The notes: generated by a model not told the origin, from the letters alone. Positions 15,542 to 23,428 are shown, counted from the stretch's first letter. The stretch is 25,148 nucleotides of DNA from Chloroflexota bacterium (GCA_005889285.1 VBFF01000040.1:1-25148); one strand, 5' to 3'. Program-made: numbers and translations.

Positions 15542-16921
15542 CTAATTGAGAACCTGGCCTCGAAGTTGCCAGGCGGTGGCGTGCTCGATGGACACTCGAC
15601 GGACGGTGCCAACCTGCGCGCCCAAGGGCGCGGCACCGATCACCACCCGGTTCTGCCGGGTCCGCCCGGTGGCCTCCCCATTCTCGGCTCGTTCAACCAG
15701 CACCTCCACCGTCCTGCCCAGCCAGCGCCGGTTGGCATCTTCGGCGATCCGCCGCTGGGCGTCGAGCAAGACGTTGATCCGTCGTTTCTTTTCGGCCGGC
15801 ACCACATCATCCGCCTGCCGGGCCGCCGTCGTGCGCGGTCGCGGCGAGAAGCCCTGGATGTGGACGACGTCGAACTTGATCTCCTCCAGCAGGGCAAGCG
15901 TTCGCTGGAATTGCTCCTCCGTCTCACCCGGGTAGCCAACGATGACATCGGTCGAGACGGAGAGATCGGGGATGACGTTGCGGGCGTGGGCGATGATCGC
16001 CCGGTACTCGTCGACCGTATAGCGACGGCGCATCTGCTTGAGGATGGCGTCGTCGCCGGACTGGAACGGCAGGTGCAGGTGCTCGCAAACCCGGGGCAGG
16101 TCCCGGATCGCAAACAGCAGGTCGTCGTGGACATGGCGGGGATGGGACGTCAAAAAACGTACCCGCCAGATGCCGGGCACCCGCTCCACCGATTCCAGGA
16201 GCGTCGCCAGCCCGGCCTTGGTGTCCGGGTCGCGGTAGGAGTTGACCGTCTGGCCAAGCAGGGTAACCTCGCGCACGCCCTGGTCGGCAAAGCGGCGCAC
16301 GTCATCGACGACATCCTGCAGCGGGCGGCTGCGCTCGGTGCCGCGAACGAACGGCACGATGCAGAAGCTGCAGACCTCGTTACAGCCGAAGATCACCGGC
16401 ACGTACGCCGTGAGACCGTGTTGCAAGACCACCCCACCGGTTTGGGCCGGGTCGGTCTCGTACTCGCCCTGCAGGTCCTCGATGAAAGCCTCGTACTGGC
16501 GCATGTCAAAGCGGTAGTCGAGGTCGGGCAGCCGCTCGTAGAGGCGGTCCTTTTCCTTGTTGGCCATGCAGCCGGTCATGGCGATTGCGCGACCGGGACG
16601 CGCCCGCTTCCAGGCCTTCAGCTCGCGGAACCTTCCATACGCCTTTTGTTCGGCGTTCTGACGGACCGAGCAGGTGACGAGGATCGCGAGGTCGGCCTGG
16701 TCGAGGTCGGCGACGGCGCTGAAGCCGGCGGCCGTCAACCCTTGCGACAGATAGTCCGCGTCCGACTCATTCATCTGGCAGCCGCTCACCCAGAGGTGAA
16801 AACGCTGACCGGAGGGTGGGCGCTTGTGCCGATTCGGTCGTGGCCGCCGGAAACTCAGCGGCTCGAGGGGTAGCGGTGCGCCCGGAATGCGGAGGCGGGG
16901 CGGGGCGGCCGATTCAGGCAT
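15542..16921 (-). CDS. miaB: tRNA-2-methylthio-N6-dimethylallyladenosine synthase MiaB
   Basis: MiaB converts i6A37, made by MiaA, to ms2i6A37 using S-adenosylmethionine and two [4Fe-4S] clusters. The 459-residue product has a Pro/Arg-rich 38-residue N-terminal extension. The methylthiotransferase domain follows with cluster cysteines C48 (SGCQMNESD), C84 (VTCSVRQNAEQKAYG) and C118 (MTGCMA). The radical-SAM motif CxxxCxxC sits at C180, C184 and C187 (GCNEVCSFCIVPFVRG), and a C-terminal TRAM domain at about 390-459. ERSRPLQDVVDDVRRFADQG and LGQTVNSYRD favour MiaB over MtaB or RimO, as does the miaA gene in the same cluster. It lies nine bases after spoVS; mutS follows almost at once. Confidence 0.95.
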   Translation of the reverse strand: MPESAAPPRLRIPGAPLPLEPLSFRRPRPNRHKRPPSGQRFHLWVSGCQMNESDADYLSQGLTAAGFSAVADLDQADLAILVTCSVRQNAEQKAYGRFRELKAWKRARPGRAIAMTGCMANKEKDRLYERLPDLDYRFDMRQYEAFIEDLQGEYETDPAQTGGVVLQHGLTAYVPVIFGCNEVCSFCIVPFVRGTERSRPLQDVVDDVRRFADQGVREVTLLGQTVNSYRDPDTKAGLATLLESVERVPGIWRVRFLTSHPRHVHDDLLFAIRDLPRVCEHLHLPFQSGDDAILKQMRRRYTVDEYRAIIAHARNVIPDLSVSTDVIVGYPGETEEQFQRTLALLEEIKFDVVHIQGFSPRPRTTAARQADDVVPAEKKRRINVLLDAQRRIAEDANRRWLGRTVEVLVERAENGEATGRTRQNRVVIGAAPLGAQVGTVRRVSIEHATAWQLRGQVLN

Positions 16922-16930
16922 CGACCGAGT

Positions 16931-17296
16931 TTAACGGGACTCGACCAGCAGACGGATCCCGGTCCGCTCCTCACCTTCGATGGTGATGTCGATGAACGAT
17001 GGGATGCAGACTAGGTCGAAGCCGCCGGCCGCGACGTAGCCGCGGGAGATGGCAATCGCTTTGACCGCCTGGTTGATGGCACCGGCACCGATCGCCTGCA
17101 CTTCAACGCGGCTCTGGCTGCGAACCACGCCTGCGATCGCCCCGGCGACAGCGACGGGCTTCGAGGTGGCCGAAACCTTCAGGATCTCAATCGCGGCCCG
17201 GGCCGTACGGGGGACACCAGCAGCCGGGCTGGCCGATAACGTCTTCTCCCCTGTCGAGCCGTTCGATGGCGGTGTGCTGGTTTCCAGAGTGTCCAT
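16931..17296 (-). CDS. spoVS: Stage V sporulation protein S family protein
   Basis: A 121-residue protein whose residues 38-121 are the compact SpoVS (Alba-like) domain: EILKVSATSKPVAVAGAIAG, VQAIGAGAINQAVKAIAISR, FDLVCIPSFIDITIEGEERT and GIRLLVE. In Bacillus it affects stage V sporulation, but the family is common in non-spore-formers, including Thermus and Chloroflexota, and probably binds nucleic acid. The N-terminal ~37 residues are a Ser/Thr/Pro-rich extension beyond the usual ~86-residue length. The ATG at 17296 lacks a clear Shine-Dalgarno site. A TTGACG-N17-TAAGGT promoter (17371-17343) precedes it, making spoVS the probable first gene of the miaB-mutS-mutL-miaA-hflX operon. Confidence 0.93.
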   Translation of the reverse strand: MDTLETSTPPSNGSTGEKTLSASPAAGVPRTARAAIEILKVSATSKPVAVAGAIAGVVRSQSRVEVQAIGAGAINQAVKAIAISRGYVAAGGFDLVCIPSFIDITIEGEERTGIRLLVESR

Positions 17297-17342
17297 CTAT
17301 TCTATCGAGGCATGACGACCGAACGTTTGATTGCCCCCCGAC

Positions 17343-17371
17343 ACCTTAACCCCCAGGGCAGGGGTCGTCAA
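17343..17371 (-). promoter_or_regulatory. Putative promoter of the spoVS-miaB-mutS-mutL-miaA-hflX operon
   Basis: The -35 TTGACG (17371-17366) and -10 TAAGGT (17348-17343) are separated by 17 bases and sit directly behind the ymdB stop. A start near 17336 gives a leader of about 40 bases to spoVS. Confidence 0.5.
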
Positions 17372-17375
17372 GCCG

Positions 17376-18167
17376 CTAGGTGACCTCGACCTCCCGATCC
17401 AGCCGCTCGATCGCGTCCGCCTTGCCCGAAAGGGCATCGATCCGGACCAGCACCGAGTTGAACTGGACCGGTCCCTCGGCCACTTTGAAGCGGTACGGGA
17501 CCCCGGTCAGGAAGCGCTGGAGGCTGGCCTCCTTGTCCATCCCGATCACGGAGTCGCGGGGCCCGACCATCCCCAGGTCGCTCACGAAGGCGGTACCGCC
17601 GGGAAACACGCGGGCATCCGCGGTTGGAACGTGGGTGTGGGTCCCGAAGACGAAGCTGGCGCGGCCGTCCAGGTACCACCCCAGGGCGATCTTTTCCGAG
17701 GTCGCTTCCGCGTGGACATCCATCAATCGGAGCTTGGTCCCGGGCCCCTGGCGCAACACCTCGTCGGCCGCCTTGAAGGCCGAATCGATGGGCGGCATGA
17801 AGAGCTGGCCCTGCACATTGCCGATCAAGACCTGGCCCTTCTCCCCCAGGTCGTGACAGAACCAGCCGCGGCCCGGCGCCCCGGAGGGATAATTGTGCGG
17901 GCGGAGGATCGGTCGATGGTCCTCGAAGCCGGTCATCATCTCGCGCTGGTCCCAGATATGGTTGCCGGAGGTGATCACGTCGATCCCCAGGCTGAACAGG
18001 TCGTCCGCGATCTTCGGCGTCAGGCCGAATCCGCCGGCGGCGTTCTCACCGTTGGCGACCACGAGATCGATGGAGAACTCGCGGCGTAGCTGGGGTAGCA
18101 GACGGGCGACCGCCTCGCGTCCGGGGCGGCCGATGATGTCGCCGATCGCCAGCACGGTCACGACCAT
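17376..18167 (-). CDS. ymdB: YmdB-family metallophosphoesterase (TIGR00282)
   Basis: A 263-residue calcineurin-like phosphoesterase of the YmdB family. The B. subtilis protein hydrolyses cyclic nucleotides in vitro and influences biofilm and motility decisions. Metal-binding motifs are complete: GDIIGRPGR (about residues 9-17), NGENAAGGFGLT, SGNHIWD, DVHAEATSEK and FGTHTHVPTAD, with the YmdB-typical SDLGMVGPRDSVIG. Length is normal. In many genomes it directly follows rny; here two other genes separate them. An extended -10 (TGC-TACGAT, 18182-18174) ends six bases before the ATG and there is no Shine-Dalgarno site, so the transcript may be leaderless. The ATG shares its first base with the TTG of the divergent gene. 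Confidence 0.93.
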   Translation of the reverse strand: MVVTVLAIGDIIGRPGREAVARLLPQLRREFSIDLVVANGENAAGGFGLTPKIADDLFSLGIDVITSGNHIWDQREMMTGFEDHRPILRPHNYPSGAPGRGWFCHDLGEKGQVLIGNVQGQLFMPPIDSAFKAADEVLRQGPGTKLRLMDVHAEATSEKIALGWYLDGRASFVFGTHTHVPTADARVFPGGTAFVSDLGMVGPRDSVIGMDKEASLQRFLTGVPYRFKVAEGPVQFNSVLVRIDALSGKADAIERLDREVEVT

Positions 18168-18796
18168 TGGCCGATCGTAGCAAGGCGGTCGAGATCGAGG
18201 CGTTGCTCCGCGAGCTTCCGACCTTGACGATTGGCACCACCTTCAACCAGTTTCGAGACACCGGCCCGGACGACCTCCCGGACGCGCCCGCCATCCGGCT
18301 CGCCAATCTTCGCGATTACCTCGCGGAACGGCGAGAGGCCGATGTCGTCGCCGTTGGGGAAGCGGCCGGCTATCAGGGGATGCGGTGGTCCGGCATTGCC
18401 TTCACCAGCGAGTTCGACCTGTTGCGCTGGGGTGATCCCTTCCGCCGGTCCAGCCGCCGCCCACGACCGTGGAAGGAACCCTCCGGGACGATCGTCCACG
18501 GCATTCTTGAAGAGCTCGGCGCCGAGCGGCGGGTGATCCTCTGGAACACCGTTCCGATCCACCCACACCTGGCGGGCAAGCCGCTATCCAACCGCCGGCC
18601 GACGCGCGAGGAGATCGCGGCCGGCCGTGTGCTTGTCGAGCGCCTGATTGAAATCGTGCAGCCGCGCATCCTCCTTGGTGTTGGTCGCATCGCCTGCCAG
18701 GCGCTCCCCGAGGCCAGGTACGTCCGGCATCCGGCGCAATCCGGGGCGACCGCCTTTCGCCTCGGGATGCGCGCCGCCTTGAAGAGCGTGCGCTAA
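18167..18796 (+). CDS. Uracil-DNA-glycosylase-superfamily protein
   Basis: A protein of up to 209 residues with the UDG-fold signature order. Motif 1 is GEAAGYQGMRWSGIAFTSE (residues 64-82), the central motif is LWNTVPIHPHLAGKPLSNR (125-143), and the substrate-loop motif is HPAQSGA (188-194). This fits the UDG superfamily, whose members remove uracil or related bases from DNA. It lacks the four Fe-S cysteines of family 4 and 5 enzymes, having only one Cys. It resembles a group annotated simply as 'uracil-DNA glycosylase' in Chloroflexota and other phyla; activity is inferred. The TTG at 18167 shares a base with the ymdB ATG, and a TTG at 18203 is an alternative start. It is the only plus-strand gene amid a long minus-strand repair block, with its stop one base from that of the next gene. 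Confidence 0.82.
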   Translation: MADRSKAVEIEALLRELPTLTIGTTFNQFRDTGPDDLPDAPAIRLANLRDYLAERREADVVAVGEAAGYQGMRWSGIAFTSEFDLLRWGDPFRRSSRRPRPWKEPSGTIVHGILEELGAERRVILWNTVPIHPHLAGKPLSNRRPTREEIAAGRVLVERLIEIVQPRILLGVGRIACQALPEARYVRHPAQSGATAFRLGMRAALKSVR

Positions 18797-18797
18797 G

Positions 18798-19571
18798 TCA
18801 GCCTAGAAGTCCGCGCCTCGGCTGGGCGCTGGGTTCATCCAGCAGCCTGGCGCACTCCTTGCGTAGCGCTCTCCAACCCATCGAGGTCGTGACTTCTGGT
18901 GGTTTTTTCGGTGGCGCCTCACGAGCGACCACTTGAATCTGGTCCGCCTGCGGGACACGGTCAATGAATCCCTCCACGATCATCCAACGCGCCCACACTT
19001 GCTTCGGTCCAAGCTTTGCCAAGGGGTGATCGCTTCGGTAGTGGTGACGGAACGTTCGTCCATGGTCATCGATCAATTCGAGGGTCGGAAAGTCACCAAG
19101 TCGGTGATGCGAGACGGCAAGCGTCCGGAGTCGCACCTTCCGACCATCGTCGAGAAGCAGCAAGAAGACATCGCCGGCTTGAACGGGACATGGGATGCGG
19201 CGGGGACGCCGTACCCTGACGGCCCCTTTCTGCGGTCCGAGCAACTGTGCCCGTAACTTCGCCAGAGCGGTCGCGCGCTTCCGACGCTGCGGATCCTCCT
19301 CCCACATGTGAAGATCGCCGCCGGCATCGATCGCCGCGATCGTGCTGTCGCGCACCGAGGGTTCGAGTCGACCAAGCTGCATCTGGGTGGCAGCCACTCC
19401 AGTCCAGAAACAAACCCGATTATCGGGATCCGTGCCCGCGTGAGCAAAGCGCCGGAGAACCTCCTGTGTCGCCTCCGCATCCGGAACGCCATCCTCGAGC
19501 AGTTCTCGATACTCGCCCCTCACGTCGGACGCGAGATCGTTGCTGAAGATGCCGGTGCCCCAGGTACCCAC
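18798..19571 (-). CDS. DUF4259-like protein
   Basis: A 257-residue protein beginning MGTWGTGIFSNDLASDVRGE, the hallmark start of DUF4259-type proteins, followed by a helical region to about residue 110 (FWTGVAATQMQLGRLEPSVR). A second domain at about 128-215 is beta-rich (PVQAGDVFLLLLDDGRKVRL, TLELIDDHGRTF). The tail is basic and Pro-rich. No catalytic motif, signal peptide or membrane span is seen, and the function of the family is unknown to me. It lies between rny and ymdB, which are neighbours in many bacteria, and is transcribed toward the convergent UDG-like gene. The family call rests mainly on the N-terminus. Confidence 0.72.
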   Translation of the reverse strand: MGTWGTGIFSNDLASDVRGEYRELLEDGVPDAEATQEVLRRFAHAGTDPDNRVCFWTGVAATQMQLGRLEPSVRDSTIAAIDAGGDLHMWEEDPQRRKRATALAKLRAQLLGPQKGAVRVRRPRRIPCPVQAGDVFLLLLDDGRKVRLRTLAVSHHRLGDFPTLELIDDHGRTFRHHYRSDHPLAKLGPKQVWARWMIVEGFIDRVPQADQIQVVAREAPPKKPPEVTTSMGWRALRKECARLLDEPSAQPRRGLLG

Positions 19572-19630
19572 GCACTCAAAGCGTAGCGATCTGGCCGCGC
19601 GGAGATTCGAGCTCGGGTGTGGCAGCCTAA

Positions 19631-19665
19631 AAGAAAAGGCGGCCCCAGCGGGGGTCGCCTCTTTT
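19631..19665 (-). terminator. Rho-independent terminator of rny
   Basis: On the minus strand GGCGACCCC (19659-19651) pairs with GGGGCCGCC (19646-19638) around a CGCT loop, followed by TTTTCTT (19637-19631). It starts about nine bases after the rny stop and separates rny from the DUF4259-like gene. A T-rich run on the other side could let it act in both directions. Confidence 0.88.
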
Positions 19666-19667
19666 CG

Positions 19668-21200
19668 TTACTTGGCGAATTCGACGATACGTGTCTCGCG
19701 GATGACGGTGACTTTGATCTGGCCCGGATATTGGAGTTCGCCCTCGATGCGCTTGGCGATATCGCGGGCGAGGATCTGGGCGCGGCTGTCGTCGATCGTG
19801 TCGGGCTTGACGATGATGCGGATCTCGCGACCTGCCTGAATGGCAAAGGACTTTTCGACACCTTCGAAGGAGTTGGCGATTCCCTCCAACTTCTCGAGCC
19901 GCTTGATGTAGGTCGTCAGGGTTTCTCGTCGAGCGCCCGGGCGGGCCGCCGAAACGGCGTCGCAGGCGACCGTCAGGATGGCTTCCAGGCTGGTGGGCTC
20001 GACGTCCATGTGGTGGGCGGCAACCGCGTTCACCAGGATCTCTGGTCTCCCGAGCCGCCGGAGGAGCTCTCCGCCGATGATCGCGTGCGAACCCTCGACC
20101 TCGTGGTCGATCGCCTTCCCGATGTCGTGCAGCAGGCCGGCTTCGCGAGCGAGCGTCACGTCGGCGCCGATCTCGGCCGCCGCCATGCCGCAGAGGAAGG
20201 AGACCTCTTTGCTGTGGGTCAGGACATTCTGTCCGTAGCTGGTCCGGAAGGCCAGCGTTCCCAGCAATTTGATGAGCTCCGGGTGGAGCCCGGTGACTCC
20301 GGTCTCGAACATCGCCTGTTCGCCTTCTTCCCGAATCCGGTTCTGCACGTCGTTGCGGGCCTTGGTCACCATCTCTTCGATCCGGGCCGGATGGATCCGG
20401 CCGTCGACCAGTAGATGATTGAGGGCCACCCGCGCCACCTCGCGGCGGACCGGGTCGAAGCCACTCAGAATGACCGCCTCCGGTGTGTCGTCGATGATCA
20501 GGTCGACCCCGGTCGCGTGTTCGAGGGCTCGAATGTTGCGGCCCTCCCGACCGATGATGCGCCCCTTCATCTCGTCGCTGGGGATTGCCACCACCGATAC
20601 CGAGGTCTCGGCGGTTTGCTCGGCGGCAATCCGCTGCATGGCGGTTACCAGGATGTTGCGCGCGCGCTTTTCGCTTTCCTCTTTGACGATCTGTTCGCCA
20701 TCGCGGATCTTCTGCGCGATCTCCTGATTGAGTTCCTTTTCAAGGTTGGTGAGGATCGTCGTCCTCGCTTCGGCCCGCGTCATTCCCGAAATCCGCTCGA
20801 GCTCTTTGACCTGCTCGGCGAGAGCGTCATTGACGCGTTCTCTGGTCCTCCCGATTTCCAACTCTTTTTGCGTGATCCCCTGTTCCTTTCGGTCGAGATC
20901 TTCGAGCTTGCGATCGATCGATTCTTCTTTCTGCTGAACCCGGCGTTCCGAACGCTGGAGCTCAGCACGTGCGTCGCGTACCTCCTGTTCCAGGCTCAGG
21001 CGGATGCGGTGGGCTTCCTCTTTGGCCTCGAGGACCATCTCCTTCATCTGGGTCTCGGCGTCCGACAGCAGCTTTTCCCGCTCCGCGTTGGAGACGAGAT
21101 CCCGCTCCCGGTTCCGATTGCCGACCCAGAGGTAGGCGACGAGGGCTCCCACAAGCGCACCCACCACGACACCTGCGACCAGGAGTAATGGACTGGGCAT
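19668..21200 (-). CDS. rny: Ribonuclease Y
   Basis: RNase Y is the membrane-anchored endoribonuclease that starts mRNA decay in many bacteria lacking RNase E. The 510-residue protein has an N-terminal membrane anchor (about 4-25, [20 protein letters not shown]) and a long charged coiled coil (about 35-190). A KH RNA-binding domain follows with [17 protein letters not shown] (211-227), then an HD metallohydrolase domain with HD at H358-D359 ([20 protein letters not shown]). Length and order are standard. The ATG at 21200 follows GAGG at seven bases. It has its own near-consensus promoter inside the end of recX, an ~85-base leader with a hairpin, and a strong terminator, so it forms a transcription unit of its own. 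Confidence 0.97.
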   Translation of the reverse strand: MPSPLLLVAGVVVGALVGALVAYLWVGNRNRERDLVSNAEREKLLSDAETQMKEMVLEAKEEAHRIRLSLEQEVRDARAELQRSERRVQQKEESIDRKLEDLDRKEQGITQKELEIGRTRERVNDALAEQVKELERISGMTRAEARTTILTNLEKELNQEIAQKIRDGEQIVKEESEKRARNILVTAMQRIAAEQTAETSVSVVAIPSDEMKGRIIGREGRNIRALEHATGVDLIIDDTPEAVILSGFDPVRREVARVALNHLLVDGRIHPARIEEMVTKARNDVQNRIREEGEQAMFETGVTGLHPELIKLLGTLAFRTSYGQNVLTHSKEVSFLCGMAAAEIGADVTLAREAGLLHDIGKAIDHEVEGSHAIIGGELLRRLGRPEILVNAVAAHHMDVEPTSLEAILTVACDAVSAARPGARRETLTTYIKRLEKLEGIANSFEGVEKSFAIQAGREIRIIVKPDTIDDSRAQILARDIAKRIEGELQYPGQIKVTVIRETRIVEFAK

Positions 21201-21239
21201 AGTTACACCTCGCTTATGGACTTGTGAAGGTTCTTCGCA

Positions 21240-21255
21240 CCGCGTGTGAACGCGG
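21240..21255 (-). other. Stem-loop in the rny leader
   Basis: CCGCG (21240-21244) and CGCGG (21251-21255) form a five-base GC stem with a six-base loop, about 40 bases before the rny start. RNase Y messages are often autoregulated, but no link is shown here. Confidence 0.4.
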
Positions 21256-21291
21256 CGGGACTAGTCGTTAAAGAGCGACAGAATCTTGACT

Positions 21292-21320
21292 ATTTTAGTC
21301 GCGAATCTGGGGACTGTCAA
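21292..21320 (-). promoter_or_regulatory. Near-consensus promoter of rny
   Basis: The -35 TTGACA (21320-21315) and -10 TAAAAT (21297-21292) have a 17-base spacer. The promoter lies across the 3' end and stop codon of recX. The -10 also sits in a small palindrome, GACTA-TTT-TAGTC (21288-21300). Confidence 0.8.
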
Positions 21321-21834
21321 ACCGGCCGGATGCCTGCCACTCGTCGCTCAGGAGGCGGCAGACGCGGTAGACCAGGCCACCGCTGAAGCCCCGGCGGGCG
21401 AGGCGCGGGCCGACGTAGGCAACCAGGGCCTGGGCATCGGCGAGTCGCCGGCTGGAGATCAGGCTGCGTCCCAGGACCAGCGCCTGCTCCGCCTCGACCT
21501 CGGCGTCGACCGTCTCGAGGGCTGGCCCGGCCGTCGCCTCATCGACCCCCTTGGCGCGCAATTCCTGGGCGATCAGCGCGTGCCCCCGTCCCCTGGTCCG
21601 GCGTCGCACCAGCGCGGCGGCGTACTCGCGGTCATTGAGGTACCCGTCGCCTTCGGCCCGGTCGAGCGCGGCGTCGACCGCGGCCTCGACGTAGCCGAGG
21701 CCGAGCAGGCGTTGCCGCAGCGCCGCCCGCGACTGCGGCTGTCGGGCCAGTCGCTTGATCGCCTCGGTGTAGGCAACCTGGGCACTCTCCGGCTCGCGCG
21801 CGGTCGGCGTCGCGCGCCGGCCGCCCGATCTCAC
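21295..21834 (-). CDS. recX: Regulatory protein RecX
   Basis: RecX binds RecA filaments and limits RecA activity. The 179-residue product has the RecX three-helix repeats: [40 protein letters not shown] and [19 protein letters not shown], followed by the weaker third repeat. It starts at GTG 21834, sharing GTGA with the recA stop, so translation is coupled to recA as in many Gram-positive bacteria. The N-terminus has a ~15-residue basic extension. Its 3' end contains the rny promoter. Confidence 0.93.
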   Translation of the reverse strand: MRSGGRRATPTAREPESAQVAYTEAIKRLARQPQSRAALRQRLLGLGYVEAAVDAALDRAEGDGYLNDREYAAALVRRRTRGRGHALIAQELRAKGVDEATAGPALETVDAEVEAEQALVLGRSLISSRRLADAQALVAYVGPRLARRGFSGGLVYRVCRLLSDEWQASGRFDSPQIRD

Positions 21835-22835
21835 GCCGGCTGCAGGATCTTCTCGGCCGCCTTGCCCTTCAACTGCGCGATCAGCTCTTCGCCGAGTTTC
21901 GTATTCGCCTTGAGGAACCCGACCGTCTGCTCGCGACCCTGGCCGAGCCGCTGGCCGTTGCAGGAGAACCAGGAACCGGCCTTCTCCACCAACGCCCCGT
22001 CGACTGCGGCGTCGAGCACGCTGCCCCAGTAGGAGATCCCCTCGTTATAGAGGATGTCGAACTCGGCCGAGCGGAACGGCGGCGCGACTTTGTTCTTGAC
22101 GACCTTGACCTTCACCCGGTTGCCGGTGACGTCTAGCCCGTTCTTGATCGAATCGACCTTGCGGATGTCGAGGCGCACCGAGGCATAGAACTTCAGCGCC
22201 CGACCGCCGGTCGTCACCTCGGGATTGCCGAACATGATGCCGACCTTTTCGCGCAGCTGGTTGATGAAGATCACCGAGGTGCTGGACTTGGAGATGGCGC
22301 CGGTCAGCTTGCGCAGCGCCTGCGACATCAGGCGGGCTTGCAGGGCAACGTGGCTATCCCCCATCTCGCCGTCGATCTCGGCTTTGGGCACCAGCGCCGC
22401 GACCGAGTCGACGACGATCACGTCCACTGCCCCCGACCGCACCAGGACGTCGACGATCTCGAGTGCCTGCTCGCCGGTGTCCGGCTGCGAGATCAACAGA
22501 TCTTCGGTCTTGACCCCGATGTGTCCGGCGTAGACCGGGTCCAGGGCGTGCTCGGCGTCGATGAAGGCGGCGACGCCGCCGAGCTTCTGGGCTTGCGCGA
22601 TGACATGCAGCGCCAGCGTGGTCTTGCCCGACGACTCCGGACCGTAGATCTCCACGACTCTGCCGCGTGGGATGCCGCCGACGCCCAGCGCCATGTCGAG
22701 GGTGAGCGATCCGGTTGGGATCACGTCGATGTTTCGCTGCGCGGCCGCCTCCCCCAACTTCATGATGGCGCCCTTCCCATAGCTGCGCTCGATCTGGCTG
22801 AGCGCAGCCGTCAATGCCCGGTCTTTTTCTGACAT
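21831..22835 (-). CDS. recA: Recombinase RecA
   Basis: RecA forms filaments on single-stranded DNA, catalyses strand exchange and stimulates LexA self-cleavage. The 334-residue protein has Walker A GPESSGKT (65-72), the catalytic Glu in DAEHALDP (E95), Walker [13 protein letters not shown] (139-150), loop L1 [40 protein letters not shown] and the C-terminal domain. It lacks the long acidic tail of E. coli RecA. No intein is present. The ATG at 22835 follows AAGGGGA. It has a strong promoter but no CGAAC-N4-GTTCG site nearby, in contrast to lexA. It is coupled to recX. Confidence 0.98.
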   Translation of the reverse strand: MSEKDRALTAALSQIERSYGKGAIMKLGEAAAQRNIDVIPTGSLTLDMALGVGGIPRGRVVEIYGPESSGKTTLALHVIAQAQKLGGVAAFIDAEHALDPVYAGHIGVKTEDLLISQPDTGEQALEIVDVLVRSGAVDVIVVDSVAALVPKAEIDGEMGDSHVALQARLMSQALRKLTGAISKSSTSVIFINQLREKVGIMFGNPEVTTGGRALKFYASVRLDIRKVDSIKNGLDVTGNRVKVKVVKNKVAPPFRSAEFDILYNEGISYWGSVLDAAVDGALVEKAGSWFSCNGQRLGQGREQTVGFLKANTKLGEELIAQLKGKAAEKILQPA

Positions 22836-22878
22836 CTAGATTCCCCTTGCTTCGTGGTCGGCCTGGCCCGTCCGCTCC

Positions 22879-22907
22879 ACTGTAATACGGATTTGTGTAA
22901 CTGTCAA
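22879..22907 (-). promoter_or_regulatory. Promoter of recA-recX
   Basis: The -35 TTGACA (22907-22902) and -10 TACAGT (22884-22879) have a 17-base spacer and start directly behind the pncC stop. No LexA-type dyad overlaps it. Confidence 0.75.
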
Positions 22908-22909
22908 CG

Positions 22910-23428
22910 CTAAAGTTCCGGAGCCGAGACCAGCAGCTCCAGGGCGGCGATCACCGAGCGGCGCCGGTTGTCCCAGCGGTCGCCGGTCCACTGAAAACGA
23001 TGCGTCGTCACCGATTCTCCTCCCCCGCTCGCGGGGGAGGGCAGGGTGGGGGTAGCGATCCCGATAAAGGTCAGCCCAACCGGTTTCGACCCCTCGGCGT
23101 CCGGCCCCGCCACCCCGGTGACCGAGACCCCGACGTCGGCGTGCAGCCGTTGCCGGACCCCGCTCGCCATCGCCGCCGCGGTCTGCTCGCTGACGGCGCC
23201 ATAGCGATGCAAGGTCGCCTCCGGTACGCCGAGCTGGTCCACCTTCACCGGGTCGGCGTAGCTGATCACACCACCCAGGAAGTAGGCGGAGCTGCCCGGC
23301 ACGTCCGTCAGGGCCGCGCCCAGCAAGCCGCCGGTGCAGGACTCCGCCACCGCCAGCGTGCGCCCCTGCCGGCGGAATCGCTCGCCCACCTGCTCTGCCA
23401 GCGCGTAGATCTGCGGATCGGGTGGCAC
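22910..23428 (-). CDS. pncC: Nicotinamide-nucleotide amidase PncC (CinA C-terminal domain)
   Basis: PncC deamidates nicotinamide mononucleotide to nicotinate mononucleotide in NAD salvage. The 172-residue protein is only the CinA C-terminal domain: LAVAESCTGGLLGAALTDVP with the nucleophilic Ser near residue 30, SSAYFLGGVISYADPVKVDQ, YGAVSEQTAAAMASGVR and VSVTGVAGPDAEGSKPVGLT. The N-terminal COG1058 domain of full CinA is absent. Residues of about TLPSPASGGGES interrupt the usual strand GLTFIGIATP...THRF and are encoded by a perfect palindrome (23019-23040), apparently an in-frame repeat insertion. The start is GTG 23428, three bases after yajQ. Position directly before recA is the common one for cinA. 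Confidence 0.92.
   Translation of the reverse strand: MPPDPQIYALAEQVGERFRRQGRTLAVAESCTGGLLGAALTDVPGSSAYFLGGVISYADPVKVDQLGVPEATLHRYGAVSEQTAAAMASGVRQRLHADVGVSVTGVAGPDAEGSKPVGLTFIGIATPTLPSPASGGGESVTTHRFQWTGDRWDNRRRSVIAALELLVSAPEL
23019..23040. repeat. GC-rich palindromic repeat inserted in pncC
   Basis: CCTCCCCCGC (23019-23028) and GCGGGGGAGG (23031-23040) are perfect ten-base arms around TC. A GCAGGGTGGGGG tail follows. The layout resembles the dispersed REP-like elements that read as LPSPASGGGE when translated. It lies in frame within the pncC coding region. Confidence 0.7.

Noticed and set aside
12095..16873. Long open frames on the plus strand opposite mutL, mutS and miaB (for example 12095-13744, 13793-15010, 15482-16873)
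   Set aside because: They are antisense to genes with complete family motifs and have compositions typical of GC-rich shadow frames.
21288..21300. GACTA-TTT-TAGTC palindrome considered as a dedicated operator
   Set aside because: The arms are only five bases and it coincides with the rny -10 and the recX stop, so symmetry may be incidental.
22898..22918. GAAC...GTT arrangement upstream of recA considered as a LexA box
   Set aside because: The half-sites are six bases apart instead of four and the second is incomplete.
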